Shown here in pieces: positions 1-12,500 of a stretch of DNA of 64,000 nt. Both the position numbers and the translations under genes were made by a program. A model generated the notes under the pieces. It saw only the letters and a list, made by a program, of their open reading frames with translations, searched no databases and was not told where the DNA came from. Where the stretch lies: assembly GCA_004794785.1 (NCBI GenBank), contig SJOL01004118.1, positions 87,052 to 151,051 of the forward strand, given 5' to 3'. Numbering within the stretch: the stretch's first letter is position 1; each line of letters opens with the position of its first letter. This DNA is from Opisthorchis felineus (lineage: Eukaryota; Platyhelminthes; Trematoda; Opisthorchiida; Opisthorchiidae).

Positions 1-110
1 GTATCATGGTTGTACGTGGGCTGGGATACTGCCAGGGCGCCCACACCTAGACAGGAGGACGATTAGGGTCCTCAACCAAAGCCTTTGGCTCAAAAGCCTA
101 ACCGCAAGGC
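1..110 (-). mobile_element. 5' end of a second LINE copy, cut by the window edge
   Basis: Positions 5-85 repeat 27054-27135 in the same orientation (tggttgtacgtgggctggga, then cacctagacag, gacgatta and caaccaaagc) with scattered differences. Because that sequence is the 5' region of the minus-strand LINE, the rest of this copy would lie to the left of the window. Positions 110-350 may belong to it as well but cannot be checked against the other copy. Confidence 0.75.
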
Positions 111-349
111 AGCTGTGTTTGGCCGGGAAATGCAAATGCATTACCATTTCTACGGAACAAGTTGCCACATGTTCCAACCCCCAACCTGGAGGACCAGGAG
201 ACTGTGTTCGTCAGACCTCTAACCATTGACCAACCTGGTATGAGAGACTGTGAGTGTCGCGGGGACAGTAGTATAGCCCAGTATAGCTCAATGGGTCGCT
301 GAGGTGCGCAAACCGTCACACCACGGTAAGTTCCAGTTTCTTCGTGACG

Positions 350-430
350 GAGAAGCTCGCTCCAGTCGAACCCGGCCCGCCTGGGTGAGAGCCAGGTATC
401 CTAACCGCTAGACCTGTCATGTGATCAAGA
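350..430 (-). pseudogene. tRNA-Glu(CTC)-like sequence, degenerate
   Basis: Read on the minus strand, GGTCTAGCGGTTAGGATA (D arm and A box), CCTGG-CTCTCAC-CCAGG (perfect 5-bp anticodon stem, anticodon CTC at plus 389-387) and CCGGGTTCGACT (T arm start and B box) match eukaryotic tRNA-Glu. The 3' half of the T stem is wrong and no acceptor stem forms, so this is a pseudogene or the head of a tRNA-Glu-derived SINE, not a working tRNA. A CCGTCAC/GTGACGG hairpin at about 314-349 adjoins it. Confidence 0.7.
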
Positions 431-3420
431 CCACACCAATCAGGTGCGTTTCTTCAAAATGGCACGCAGAGCTGGTTGATGAAATTTGATCAACAACGTC
501 ACTGACAGAAAAATAGGGTTGTGGTTGCTGACAACACTCGGATCAAATAATTCGACGACCAGGTTGCAGCAAGTACTTGGCAGTCGTCGACGCAGATCCA
601 CAATTTGACCTCTATCCTTTGGAAGACCTTTTTGCACGACTGCTCAAAGAATGTACTGTTATGCATGTTCGGCCACATGTTCTGATCAATGTCGATCTTT
701 TCTGCCAATTTAAGTATCCTCACAGGTCCAAGAGAACTGATGGATTACGTGGGTGGCAGATGAATTGGGTGAATTAGTTTCCACGGTCTTGGTGAGTTAT
801 TTCCCTAGTAGTGTGGATAAGCCGTCGGTGCGCAGCACAGAATACTTGGATGAGAGTCTAACTCCGACTGTGCTTGATGTCGCTCCCCAACCCGTTCACC
901 CTCGTACTGTAAAAACATACAGAGATATTTTTCTTGACGGACGACACTACTCACTAATTTGCACATAAGTGTGGACAGACATCTGTTCTCCGTGTTTCTC
1001 GTACTGCAGCCGTTCGAAGCAATACAGTTGAACAAATTTCAGCGAATCGTTCGGAGTGGTCATCAGACGTTGGATCCTGCCCATTTTTACTGATCCGGAC
1101 TGGATACGCCTGTTACCCTGTAGATGAGTGTTTTAGCTAACCCACACTTGTATACCATTGATATGAATCTAAAGTCATTCAGATGCCAACCGGCCAATGT
1201 GAAAAATCCAGAATTGTAAGGATTCATCTTCGCGCCTACTGACAAATATGAAAAAGAAGACAGTTGTGTGACTCATTCACAAGGTACCTGTAAGCTTACT
1301 TAAAGATACAGAAACTTTCGGGTTACCCATTATTAGCAATAATGGAAATATCGTCAACGTAGGCTTTATATGACGAATATCCGAAACTTCTCTTTCAAAC
1401 ATCCTGCTGTTGAGGCCACTGTAAAATCACCGGCCCATCTGTATAGTTGTCCTTCGAACAACAAAATCATATCGTTAGGATAATCTCGACTGGCAGACCT
1501 ACATTGAAATTTTCAGTCCAAATAGAGTCACATCAGAAGTTAGCTGTCTCGTGGTGAACTACGTTGGTAAAAAACGAGTCACAACCAGTGAAAAACATCT
1601 CTCTAGGATTCCGTGAAGTATCTCTACATCGACTGTCAACGAGCTCGAAAGAGTTCTTTAAAGAATGTGAACGTTCGCGGATGGAATTTAAAATATTAAC
1701 AACTCTGTGGTACGCAGAATCGTTTATACACACAGTGGGTTCTATCATTGTTTATCTTGGGTTAGCTCCTTATATGTTTGGGTGCTGTACCAATTTGCTT
1801 CATGGATCTACTACCTACCTCTCCTTTTAGCAACTTCTTTTCGATAAATGATTTGGATGTTTTACGTCTCGCGGTTCGAACGAGAACCCTCCAGTCAGTA
1901 AGCTTGCGCCTCAACCACTGAGCTTTCTTAAGCTCAACAACATAAATATTCTATCCATATCGGTGCGTGGATTCTAAAGTATGAACATACTTGGTTTCCT
2001 CTGACGATTTTGTAATTCTGTAGTTGCGCGGTGTCCTTCGAACTTTAGTTCGCGGGACAGTGGAACTATATTGTCGGACAGATCTCCGTACATTGGGAGG
2101 CCATCAGTCCTATTCATACTCTAGTTGGACTACCAACAGGTTCTATTAAACCTGTCCATCAACCTCTATAATTCGGTGACAGATATTTGGAGCCTGTATG
2201 GTTTACTTGTGACAGCGGGTGAGAGAGGGAGCGCAAGATAAGCTGCACACTTGCTCCAGACGTTCAGATCCCCGTGCACGCATTTTATGCCTCCTTGAAA
2301 GCAACAGACTTGCAAACACACAAACACATGCACCTAGGACGTGCGCAGCATATTTTCACTACCTAGGTGCAGAACGAACATCATTTTTCGGTAAACAGAA
2401 ACGCGTTTGATGACCTCGTTTATATCTGCCTAGAGGGGTTATTTTAGCCTAGTTGCTGGGCATTCAGATAGTGGTTAAACCCAAATTGTGTTCATAACTT
2501 TTGGGTTTTCACTCCACCGATACATATCCCTGACTGTCTCGGCTTGGACTTCTTCCACCTACCCGTCGTCTTTGATTGAAGAACGTGTAATTCGTTTGTC
2601 TAGTTCGGTTGTGTATCCTTAAAAAAAAACTAACGGCCCAGCATGCAAAAGTCAGTCAACTCAGGATGTTCCTTTTTCAGCTATTGTACTTCTATCCCTT
2701 CACTCTCCTTCCTCGTCTATTTACTGTGTTGTTTAAGAACTGGCCTTTTACGGTCAGTATTAAGACATGGTTCATGTGACCTTTTCCTCTATGTTATTCA
2801 CCTTCGCCACCACGTGCACACTGTATCATAACTGTGAGTGCTTCGAGAACCTCAAAAGAAGATGGATTGCACATTACCATCTTATTCCAATCCTTTTCTA
2901 ACCAAGCCAATCACCCTTCGACTGGAAAGCACAAATCAAAGATGGCCGTCAAATCCCGTAGCTCTCGGGAACAACTGGGCGGATGCCACAGAGGTCCTGT
3001 GAGTGCTCATGATTGCTGCTGAAAGGCGATTCTGTTTGGATGACAGAACGACATCTGTCTGTGAATGTGTTGGGTTCCTGTTGGACCGGAATTGTGAGGA
3101 CGGAAAATCCGGTCTTCTCATTACTCAATAAAATTCTTTCAGTGGTGCAGTTCGCTTTCGGTGTCGGAATTCCGGTCCGGTTATCTGTGGTCAGAGTGAT
3201 TTTAATTGTTCCAGAACGATCCAAATAATACACTGGTACACGTGTTTCAGCGTTAGGGTATATATTTTTCAATTGTGTAGTCTACCCTGGAATGCTTGTT
3301 CACGCACATAAACCGTTTTGATCAAATGAATTAGAGGATTTTCGTCAGTCTTCTTAATAGTTTTGGGTCAAGGAAAACAACGTTTGAAATAGTCCATCTT
3401 CACTTTGTGTCACTTTCCAG
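430..3420. other. Presumed PPP2R3 intron / upstream region
   Basis: Apart from the tRNA-like sequence and SINE fragment, nothing is supported here. Short open frames on both strands (for example 1564-1830 +, 2949-3272 -) show no motifs, and no B'' exon preceding 3421 was recognised. Confidence 0.5.
1862..1935 (-). mobile_element. tRNA-derived SINE, 5' fragment
   Basis: This is a short piece of the tRNA-like head only: B-box remnant ggttcgaacgaga, then ccagtcagtaagc and caaccactgagc (A-box side). It matches the head of the full copies at 8948 and 35550. The SINE body is missing. Confidence 0.6.
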
Positions 3421-3523
3421 AGTGTTAACCAGTTGTCCGGACGAGACAGCCCGATTTGTGTACATGCTAACCAACGGCCGATCACACTATCTGGTCCATT
3501 CCGATTTCAGTCCACTCATACAG
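3421..3523 (+). CDS. PPP2R3A: PPP2R3 exon a ([25 protein letters not shown])
   Basis: The acceptor is a pyrimidine-rich run ending cactttccag at 3420, and the donor is CAG|gttagc at 3523. The first base completes a codon from an upstream exon; the exon ends in phase 0. The 34 complete residues match the B'' segment that links the first elongated domain to the EF-hand core. No convincing exon encoding the preceding GFVS..FI.MWR-type segment was found in 1-3420. Confidence 0.9.
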
Positions 3524-6500
3524 GTTAGCCAGTTCGCGTACTGTGTTTGTTTTTATCCGTCGCCAACGTTGCTGTATGAGTTATGTGATGCGCACTCACC
3601 TCGTATCCAATATATTTCCACGCCGTTTTTAGATATACACACGAGCTACGAAGAAGCGGTGAGGTTAGTGTGGAGAAACGTCCTTGAAAACGCTTTTTTT
3701 TAAACGCAAGGTGATGTTTCTGACTTTAAAATAATGGAAGAAAAACCAAACTCTCATCAGACTATGATGAAACGATATACGGTAAATTTACATAGATGGA
3801 GAATGTCCGGCTATAGTGGTTTATCCGCTAGACGTCAGAAAGTGAACTGCTTTGAGTTTGTAACATTTACCCGACACCATCATCTTCTGCAGCGACACTG
3901 TCTGTAGCTACTTAGTTGAGGGATGAATCAGCTTTGGGCTGTCGAGGTTTCAGCGGCCACGCACAACCCGTTTGGTTGGCTTGGCTATACGCAGACCTTC
4001 AGTGGTTCAACCACTGATGGCTGGTAGCTCCGTTTCGGAGCACAATCAAAGAATCAGACCGAATAATGTTTCGTAATGCATAAATCTGAATTCTAAGAGG
4101 TGCATCGAAACAACTGACCACGTTCACTTTGAAGTAACAATTGGTCCATCTTTGAGAAGTTTTCCAGGTTCGAATGCTGCCGTAAGAATGGGCCTTAGTT
4201 GAAAATGTATTCGTTAACGAAACTCGTAGAGGTTTGGTTGTTAAGTGTTAATGTTCCTTTGGTCGCTAGGAACATATTATTTCCATCGATGCAGTCCCAA
4301 AATAGTAGCCTGATCAATTATCGAATCCCGTTCAGTGTGGGTTCAATGTAGACAAACGGATCTAGCTATAGGATTGTGTTTGTGTGCACAAGCTTTTGCG
4401 TATTAATCTGCTGAAAACCTAGGAAAGAACATAGTGGCGATTGTTCGACAGCGCTCTTTTCAGCATTGGCATTGTGTGGATTGACCTTTTACAACCTAGG
4501 TCACTTCATATTTTTAACAGAGGCAGCAGAAGTTGTTCTACTTACTCCTTGCGGAAAATTAGAGACAAGGAATGACGCACTGAGGTTCAGATCCATTGTA
4601 GCTGCCAACAGCATACAACAGATTACAATAACTAGTAGGATTTGAACTTGATCGGTTGCCGCGTAATTGTTGCACCGTTCTGTGTATATCCAATCTTACG
4701 TTAGGTTTTCTATCAAAATTGATTGTGAAACCTTGGAACGCGGATACCCATCGTATCAAGGCGCACGTACAAAAAGAATCGCCCACACCTTTCACCCTTT
4801 CGGTGCATAGCTGCTACGCCACCCGAAGGAAGCACGAGAGCTGAGATACTGCCAGGTTGCCTAAACAGGAATAGAAGTTGGATTCGAACCACGGACCTCC
4901 CGATCGGGACGTTCGCGTGTTAACCGCTGAGCCATGTCTAGCTGAACGCACCCTTAGGTAGTGTCTAAGTGCGAACCTTCTCAGGAAAAGCAAGACACAG
5001 TAATCTGAAATTTCCGCTTCACCAGGCACTACACCTGCGTACCTGTTTTCGTTTTGCCAGCGAGGTAGTGGGTCGTTTAATCTCATCGGAAACTCGCTAC
5101 TTACGTGAAGCATGTCAGCCAATATACCCCCGTGGATAGGTTGAATGTATCTCTATCAGTCCAGAAACAACCCATCTCGTTACCAGCACCTCCATAGTCG
5201 TGCTGCGAAATCTTAACTTTTCGGGGATAATTCTGTTGGGCATTCCAAGCGACAATGTTGTCCTACTCTACTCAACCGTGTGCTCGTTTCGACACAGAAT
5301 GACGCAAATTGATAAACCACAGGTTAGGACATATAAACCAAACGAGTACGCAATGGTAACCGGACCGCGGAACACTTCGTGTTTCGGTCGATTTAGTCTG
5401 TTATTGTCTATCGCTCCTGTGGACTCTTTACACTGAGCTTAATTCCTTGTTCGCGACCTTTTGTTGGTCTCAGCCGTTGTTTACTCTCCCTTTTTCTCAC
5501 CACCCCCCTTCAGGACATCCTCGAAAGTCACCCCGGGCTAGCTTTTCTACAGGAAGCCAAAGATTTTCATTCCCGCTACGTAGCTACCGTGGTTGCCCGA
5601 ATACTGTTCTGCGTGAATACCTCGTGGTCTGGGCGCATCTCGTTGACCGAGTTGCGAAAAAGCAATTTCCTATCTGTTTTGGCTAGCCTAGAACAACAGG
5701 ATGATATCAATTTGGTCACGCAGTACTTCTCCTACGAACATTTCTATGTGATCTATTGCAAGTTCTGGGAGCTGGATGAGGATCATGATTTGATCATCAG
5801 TCGATCAGATTTAGCCAGACACAATAACTATGGTAAGTGTACCCAGGTGGCGTAGTTCCGTTTTTCTACTTTATGCCAGTTTTATGGGTATCGGCTATTG
5901 ATGGTGGGGGGGGTTTTTTTTAATTTTTTTTTCTTTCTTTTTTTTTTTTTTTTTTTATATTTGCAGTTCACTATTCCGTCAACCGTTGCAATACATGTAC
6001 ACATGAAATGGGAATGTGTTGGGCAGTGTGAACTTGATGAACAGGAACCCCCGCTTTCCGCAAACAATGGAAATTTCCGGAGCAAAACACAAATTGCCGG
6101 ATTTTTCAGAGAAAATCACGGGAATCACCACATGTTTGCCTGTTTTTTTTCCTAAGTCATTTTCGGCTGCCTTACATCCTGTCAACCGAGTGATACTAAG
6201 AACACGTAAATTGCCTGAGACAATCAGGGCCTACCACACGGTGGAATGTAACCTCGTGACCTTTTTGTACTGCCTGGTCCAATCTGAATGACAAAGTAGT
6301 AGCCTCACAGTTCCCTGCTTCTTGCAGTTATTCCCATAGACCCAGAATGGTTCCGTGAGTGTGTGGCACTTTGAATTTGGTATCCCAAGTTGCGGAATAC
6401 AGTGTCCCTTTAATCAGAGGGCCTCGCCACAAGGACCGTCCCTCCAGTACAATTATTTGTGAGTCTTTTTTCTGGAGTCCGACCATCTCTCCAATACGAA

Positions 6501-9500
6501 CAAAATCACCTTCAATTCCTTTTTAGACTCAGTGACTTAGAAGAAGTCGCGCTAAGCGTGATTTTGTCAACGGGTAGTTCAACAATAGGCTACGTACGTG
6601 AGGAGATAACCGTTATGCATAAAGTAATATACCATCACATATTGGTCGAGCGCAGAAAACGCGGAAAATCAAACATTCCGGCGGGAAAAGCACCGTCCTC
6701 ACTGATGACTGGAAACTGGGTCGCCGCTTCCCTATTCTGTTTTCGTTTTCGTTTCCGGACGCTTGGCGATTGGACCAGTCAGCGGTGCATCCATAGACTT
6801 TTATCTTGCATTCCTTTTTCGCGCATTGAAACCGTCGCCAGTGGCCACAGACCACTTATAAGGCTGACCATACTGTAGTTATCAGTTCATCCAATCTTAT
6901 CGTTTGACCTTTTCCTGTCCTTGAGACCGTGTTCGTTCCTTATTCCTTTATAGCCATTTCCGACCGAATGATTGAACGGATTTTCAGTGGCACTGTAACA
7001 CGGTACGTTGCCCGTCGTTTTTCGCTTCCTCATCACAGTGTTTGGCTCGCTTATCCAGATTTCTCACCTAACGGACCTTTTCGCCGTTACCTCACGAATT
7101 CACCAACATTTAACTCGGTAGAGTAATTTGGTTCTGTTTTACACGGATCCATTGATCGTGGGTTTATGCACTTGTTGATCAATTAATCAGTAGCACATAG
7201 GTTAAAGCCAATAAGTGAGTGATGATCTGTTATGGTAGTTGGTGTGAATCGACAAGCTGTACGGGTGAAAACACCCAAACTTATATGTGGACTAATCCTA
7301 CACCATGTTGTTCTAAGTACTTCAAGTACTTCTTCCTAAGTCTCATCAAAGGAGCCTTTTTTTGCGACACCTCTTATTCGACAGCCGAATATCTCTTATG
7401 ACTGTTGTTCTCCGACGATGGACAGATCTTGGATTTTATCATTCCAATTTTATGTAGCATCATAGAGTACTCGTAAGCTGTTACGCACCTTACAAACCAC
7501 ATCCACTCGGTGTATCGTCCCTCTACAAGCACGGATAACGTGTTAGCAAGAGAATGGCAACCATCAGATAGCCTTCTACGGGCAGTCAACGTCGATATCC
7601 TGGTCTCATTTCGGCCATCGGTTTGGATCAAGATATATTACAAAGAGAGCAATGGAATAATCAGATTGAACCTACCCACGCTTTTTCATCATGAAAATAG
7701 AACTGGTGACCGCTTGCCGAATCCCACCTGCTGATCGCTGTTTTCTTCTGGACAACGCGCCCCGACTTTATGGAAATCACTTTTAACTATTCCAACGCTA
7801 GCATTGAGCATGAATGAAAACTATTACCCGTTGGGCAATGAACCAGGTGCGCAACTTGGATGGAGTGCGATAATTTTGCCGATGCTCTGGTTCATGGTGA
7901 CTCTTATGGACTCCAATATCCCTCTCTCATGTATCCGCCCTTCCTAGCAATTTCGTCGTTTTCTCATATCCATTTTGTTGCTTTCCTGCTTCCACTGGTC
8001 TATTCAACAGTATCTTAATGAGTCACTTGGACCCAGGTGATGAGGGTTACTACTGAAACGACGAGCCAAGCTGTCAATATCTAACAGCTGCACCGTAACA
8101 CAATTTGGCTGCATTTAGTAACAACCAACTACTAGTCTTTTTTCTTCATTTTTTAGTATATTAGTTTGCGTTCATGAAAACGTGTGAAGTTGGTGGTTTT
8201 GTAAGGAGGACAGATAGAAACTCCGATCACAAGACAAGGATTCGGCTGTTGATTTGGTAAAGAAAACCAGGTTTGTTTTTGTTATAGTAAGCTAAGTACC
8301 TCCACTGGCAGCATTGTGGGACATAAAATGTGGTTCTTAAACGGAGAATGACAAGCTAATTCTACTTGGGCTAGCAAACGATCAGAATGTGCCCGTGTTT
8401 CTGGAATCCTATCCGGACGCCCAGCTTTTTTTGATATTGTGGAAGCCTGCTGGAGGTTCTTACTGAACCACGCATTGTTCACAGTTACATACATTCAAAA
8501 TAACAACCCGCTCTTTCTAATACTATCGCACCCACGGGCTGTCACAACTTTTGTGTGTGAGAGAGGGAGACTAGAACCTGGTGAACTTGCGGGCACCTGT
8601 GTACGTGATCAACATTAAGGGGTTCGGAACATTCTATTCCATAACTTGTCCGATTTGATGACATCTCCATTATCCCCACAGATTCTTCTTCCTCAAGACG
8701 GTCTCGAAAAAAAAGAAGGAAAAAGTGAGGTGTGGACCACCCTAGTGTTCCTCTCAACTATCAAAAAACTAAGATTGATGGTAGTGTGAAGAGATCTAGT
8801 AATTTTCAATTAAGTAGCCAATTTATGCTGAAAATCCGAGAATAGATTGGTTTCACTGACAGGACGAAGTCTATGTTGAAAACCGTAAATAGCTCAGAAG
8901 GAAGAGTGAACCTTCCATTTGAGAAGTCACCACTCAAGGGAGCAGTCATAATAATCGTTCAGCTGTAACACCCTTTCGGTGCCTAGCTGCCGTACCGCCC
9001 GAAGGAAGCACGAAGGCTGTGATACTGCCAGGTTGCCCAAGCCTAGACAGGGGAAGTCGAGATGCAGAGGTCGGATTCGAACCACGGACCTTCCAGTCAG
9101 TAAATCCGCGCTCTAACCAGTCATCTCGCGTGATGTGAATTCCGTGATGGAGGGGTGAGTGGCGCTATGTCTTGTCTAAGTGCGAGTAAGGCACACACTG
9201 GTGATCAGCCGATTGCTGCCAAACTGTTTAGTCTTCAACTACTAGCCGGGAGGTCATGAATTCGACTCTTTCTGGAGTTTTGTGGGATAATTCTCAATGG
9301 GGATGAAGCAACTTGACTTTTCGGTATAGATTGACGTCACTTACATGACGAAAGCTGAATTGAAAAATGTTTCTCTGTATGTATGTCGACTTGTATCTTA
9401 AGTTCGATTCTCGTCTTGTTTTTAGGGGGAGTGCCTTCAAGGAGGGAGTTATGACCTATCCTGACTTTGTCTGGTTTCTTCTGGCCGAAGAAGATAAACG

Positions 9501-12500
9501 ACATCCTCGGAGGTTCGTTGCATTGCCTGTTTTATGCATGTTTGTCCTGTTTTGCAGTCTCAGCTTGACTTTCCATCCATATTTACATCAGTAAATCATT
9601 CCTCCCTGTTTGTGGCTTCTCAACATTTTAGTATCGAATACTGGTTCCGTTGTATGGATTTGGATGGCGACGGGTTGCTGTCCATGTACGAAATGGAATA
9701 CTTTTACTCGGAACAGGTGGCGCGCATGGAAGAGATGGGGATCGAACCGATCGCCTTTGAGGACTGTCTTTGTCAGTGTCTGGATATGGTCAACCCTGCT
9801 CTGGGTGATAAGATCCGCTTGTCCGACCTGAAGCAGTGCAGACTGTGTCACATATTTTTTGACACCTTTTTCAATTTACCCAAGTACCTGCAGCACGAAC
9901 AACGCGATCCATTCGCCAACTTAAGAGTAAGCCTTTCTGGTGGCTTTGCACTTGCCTGATTAAACCTATTTCTACATTTCGTGCTAACTAGGCTTTAAAG
10001 AAAGGACGTAAGTTCGAGATGGCTCAGTGGTTAAGATGTGTATTTACTTGCCAGAAGGCCCTTCCTTCGGACCCACCCTGGGCATCTCGATTGCTCCCGT
10101 CTAGGCTTGGGCAACCTGGCAGTACCTCAGCCCTCGTGCTTCCTTCGGATGTCGTGGCAGCCAGGCGCCGAAAGAGTGTTGCAGCTGGACGATCATTGTG
10201 ATTATTATTCACTACATAACCTTATTTGTCCTGGTTTAGCTAGTGGCGAGAAACATTCGTTTGAAAACGAAGTTGGTGCCAGCGGAAAACTCGACTGAAC
10301 TTCAGCTGAATCCCTTGTTTACAGTATTCTTCAATTGAATCTGTTGCATAAAAGCTTCCTCGTATTTCATTTGGAACGGTATCCAAGATATCACATTATT
10401 TTCCTTCATTTGGCACTGCTCACAAAGTCCGGAGTTTTAATGGACCGGGTAGTGCCATATGAAAGAAGGTTCGGACGACCAGTATTAAGGACGGTGAAGG
10501 AGCGGCGCAATCGGCCAGAAATCAGGTGCACGACGTTCAGGAAAATTGGTCTGTCAGTGTTACATTACCGCCTCAGGCAACACAAATAAAATTCACGATC
10601 TTCCATTCTTCCAACATTTCTTCAAGCAAACCAAGTCCCCTACAGAACATTCTTCGGCACCAGAGTAGTTAGACGCTAGGATGAGAAAACGGTTGCTTTT
10701 GTCGACAACAGGGGCCTGCTTATGAACGTTTTCGCCAGTGGGTTAGGCGCAGGTCGGTTGTATCCACGTCGCTCTTGTTTGAACAGTCCTCTTGCACATG
10801 TGCAATCATTCTGGTTGTTTCGTACCAGAGTGGAGAAGCAACGAACATGAGTTTCACCCGATTTATCACTAATAAAATAGGCTAGCATGCTAACGCCTGA
10901 CTGATGTATGATGAACGGTGTCCCGCTGACTGCCGTAGTTTTGTCGACCGATCGACCCGCTTGTCAGGATCTATGTTTCGACCCAAAACGGATAGTTCTC
11001 AATCTTTGTGTGCTTGTAGAAAACTATGAAATTGATGACTGTGTGGGCGTTCGGATAGACCTGAACGCCGATAAAGTTTGAAACCGTCTTTACATTCGTA
11101 TGCTCTCAGATTTATCGTCACTAGACTGAATGGTAGCGTTACCCTGAAACTTTCCTACATCATGTTAGTGTTTCACACTTTTAGACATTAGGATCTACTT
11201 CCTTCTTCAGTTAAAGCACTTCATTCTCATTGGATATTTTATGATCTGCTCACTTCATCTGATGCTTTGCCTGAGGTGGAAGTATGGGCATCCCCAGGAA
11301 ACTGAGTACACGGCTTCTTCACCGGCTATCACACTGACGTACATACTCAATCCCACTGTATCAGGCACAGGCTTCCGGATGATTGTCGACTTTTACATTT
11401 CCACTGTTGAGTTCACAACAGCGAGACTTTTTGCTGGAGACTTGTTCCTTGCATATGGTCTTGCTCAACCCACAAATCGATTCCGTTGACGCCCATGTAT
11501 CAGTTGGGCTATGAAATACGGCAGGCTGTTGACCAGGTTGTACCGGCATATAATCGTCGCAGCAGAGCTATCACGCAGATCGATCCACTTCGAGTGCGAA
11601 GCCCGTGTGATCCACCACATTTTAACCAACAAACGCGTTTTGGAATGTGGTATGAAGGTGTTTGTTGTAGCCAAGCCACTATCTTTTGTGAATACCAGTT
11701 GGTTGCCGGTATTTGGTCGTTGCAGCTCATTGCAATTTTTGCACTGTGCACATTCGTCCTGTTGTCTGTGTATTTGCTCTGTCGGGGACGTGATTAACGT
11801 CACACGTTGTCTTAATGAATGCAGATTCGAAGCAGCTTTCGAATCGGGTGTTTGTCGGCATGCTCAGTCCAATTCTTGTTTGTTGGTCATTAGCCTGAAA
11901 GGCGTTCCTATTCTCAAGCATACCGGTGTCACCGCAACACAAGTAAAGGCACAATGCAGTGATAACTCTGGTCTCACCACAGAATAGCAGTGGTTGTAAT
12001 TGTATTGACAATACATGAACTATTCTCGTTCATTTGTGAGCCATGCCACACGCACACAGGCCTTGTTGAGCAACATACTCAGGTTGGTTAGTGTTCCGTA
12101 GCGCTGTCGGTTTTTCGATCGATGCCGACCGACGTGTCCCAAGTGATTACCATCACACCATGCCTCGCTGGTGTATAAACCTGAAATCATGCAAACTTTC
12201 ATGGTAAACCCTTGAAATTTGAACTTTTTGGCCGGAATATACTTTATTGAATGTCTTGTTCACCACCCGTTTGTCTTGGTAGGATATGGAGGAAGGTTTG
12301 AATGAACTTTCCGACTGGGATCGTTATGCGGCTGAGGCCTACGAAATGTTGGTGAACATTGAGGGGCCCAACCAAGAAGATGGTGTGGACGAGGATGAGG
12401 CAATGGATGAAGATCTGGAGGAAGATGGTGAAGCCGGAGGGTCACCTCCCCCGACACTAGTCGTAAAAACTGATGTCAGTTCATATGCGAAAGACTCGGT

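Noticed and set aside
5898..6155. Open frames across the poly-T tract on both strands
   Set aside because: They are created by the homopolymer (poly-Phe or poly-Lys) and have no other support.
10019..10298. Overlapping frames on both strands
   Set aside because: They are translations of the SINE at 10015-10211.
11511..11987. 158-codon plus-strand open frame
   Set aside because: The opposite strand is open over the same interval, no domain or splice context is visible, and it lies in a PPP2R3 intron; treated as repeat-like sequence.
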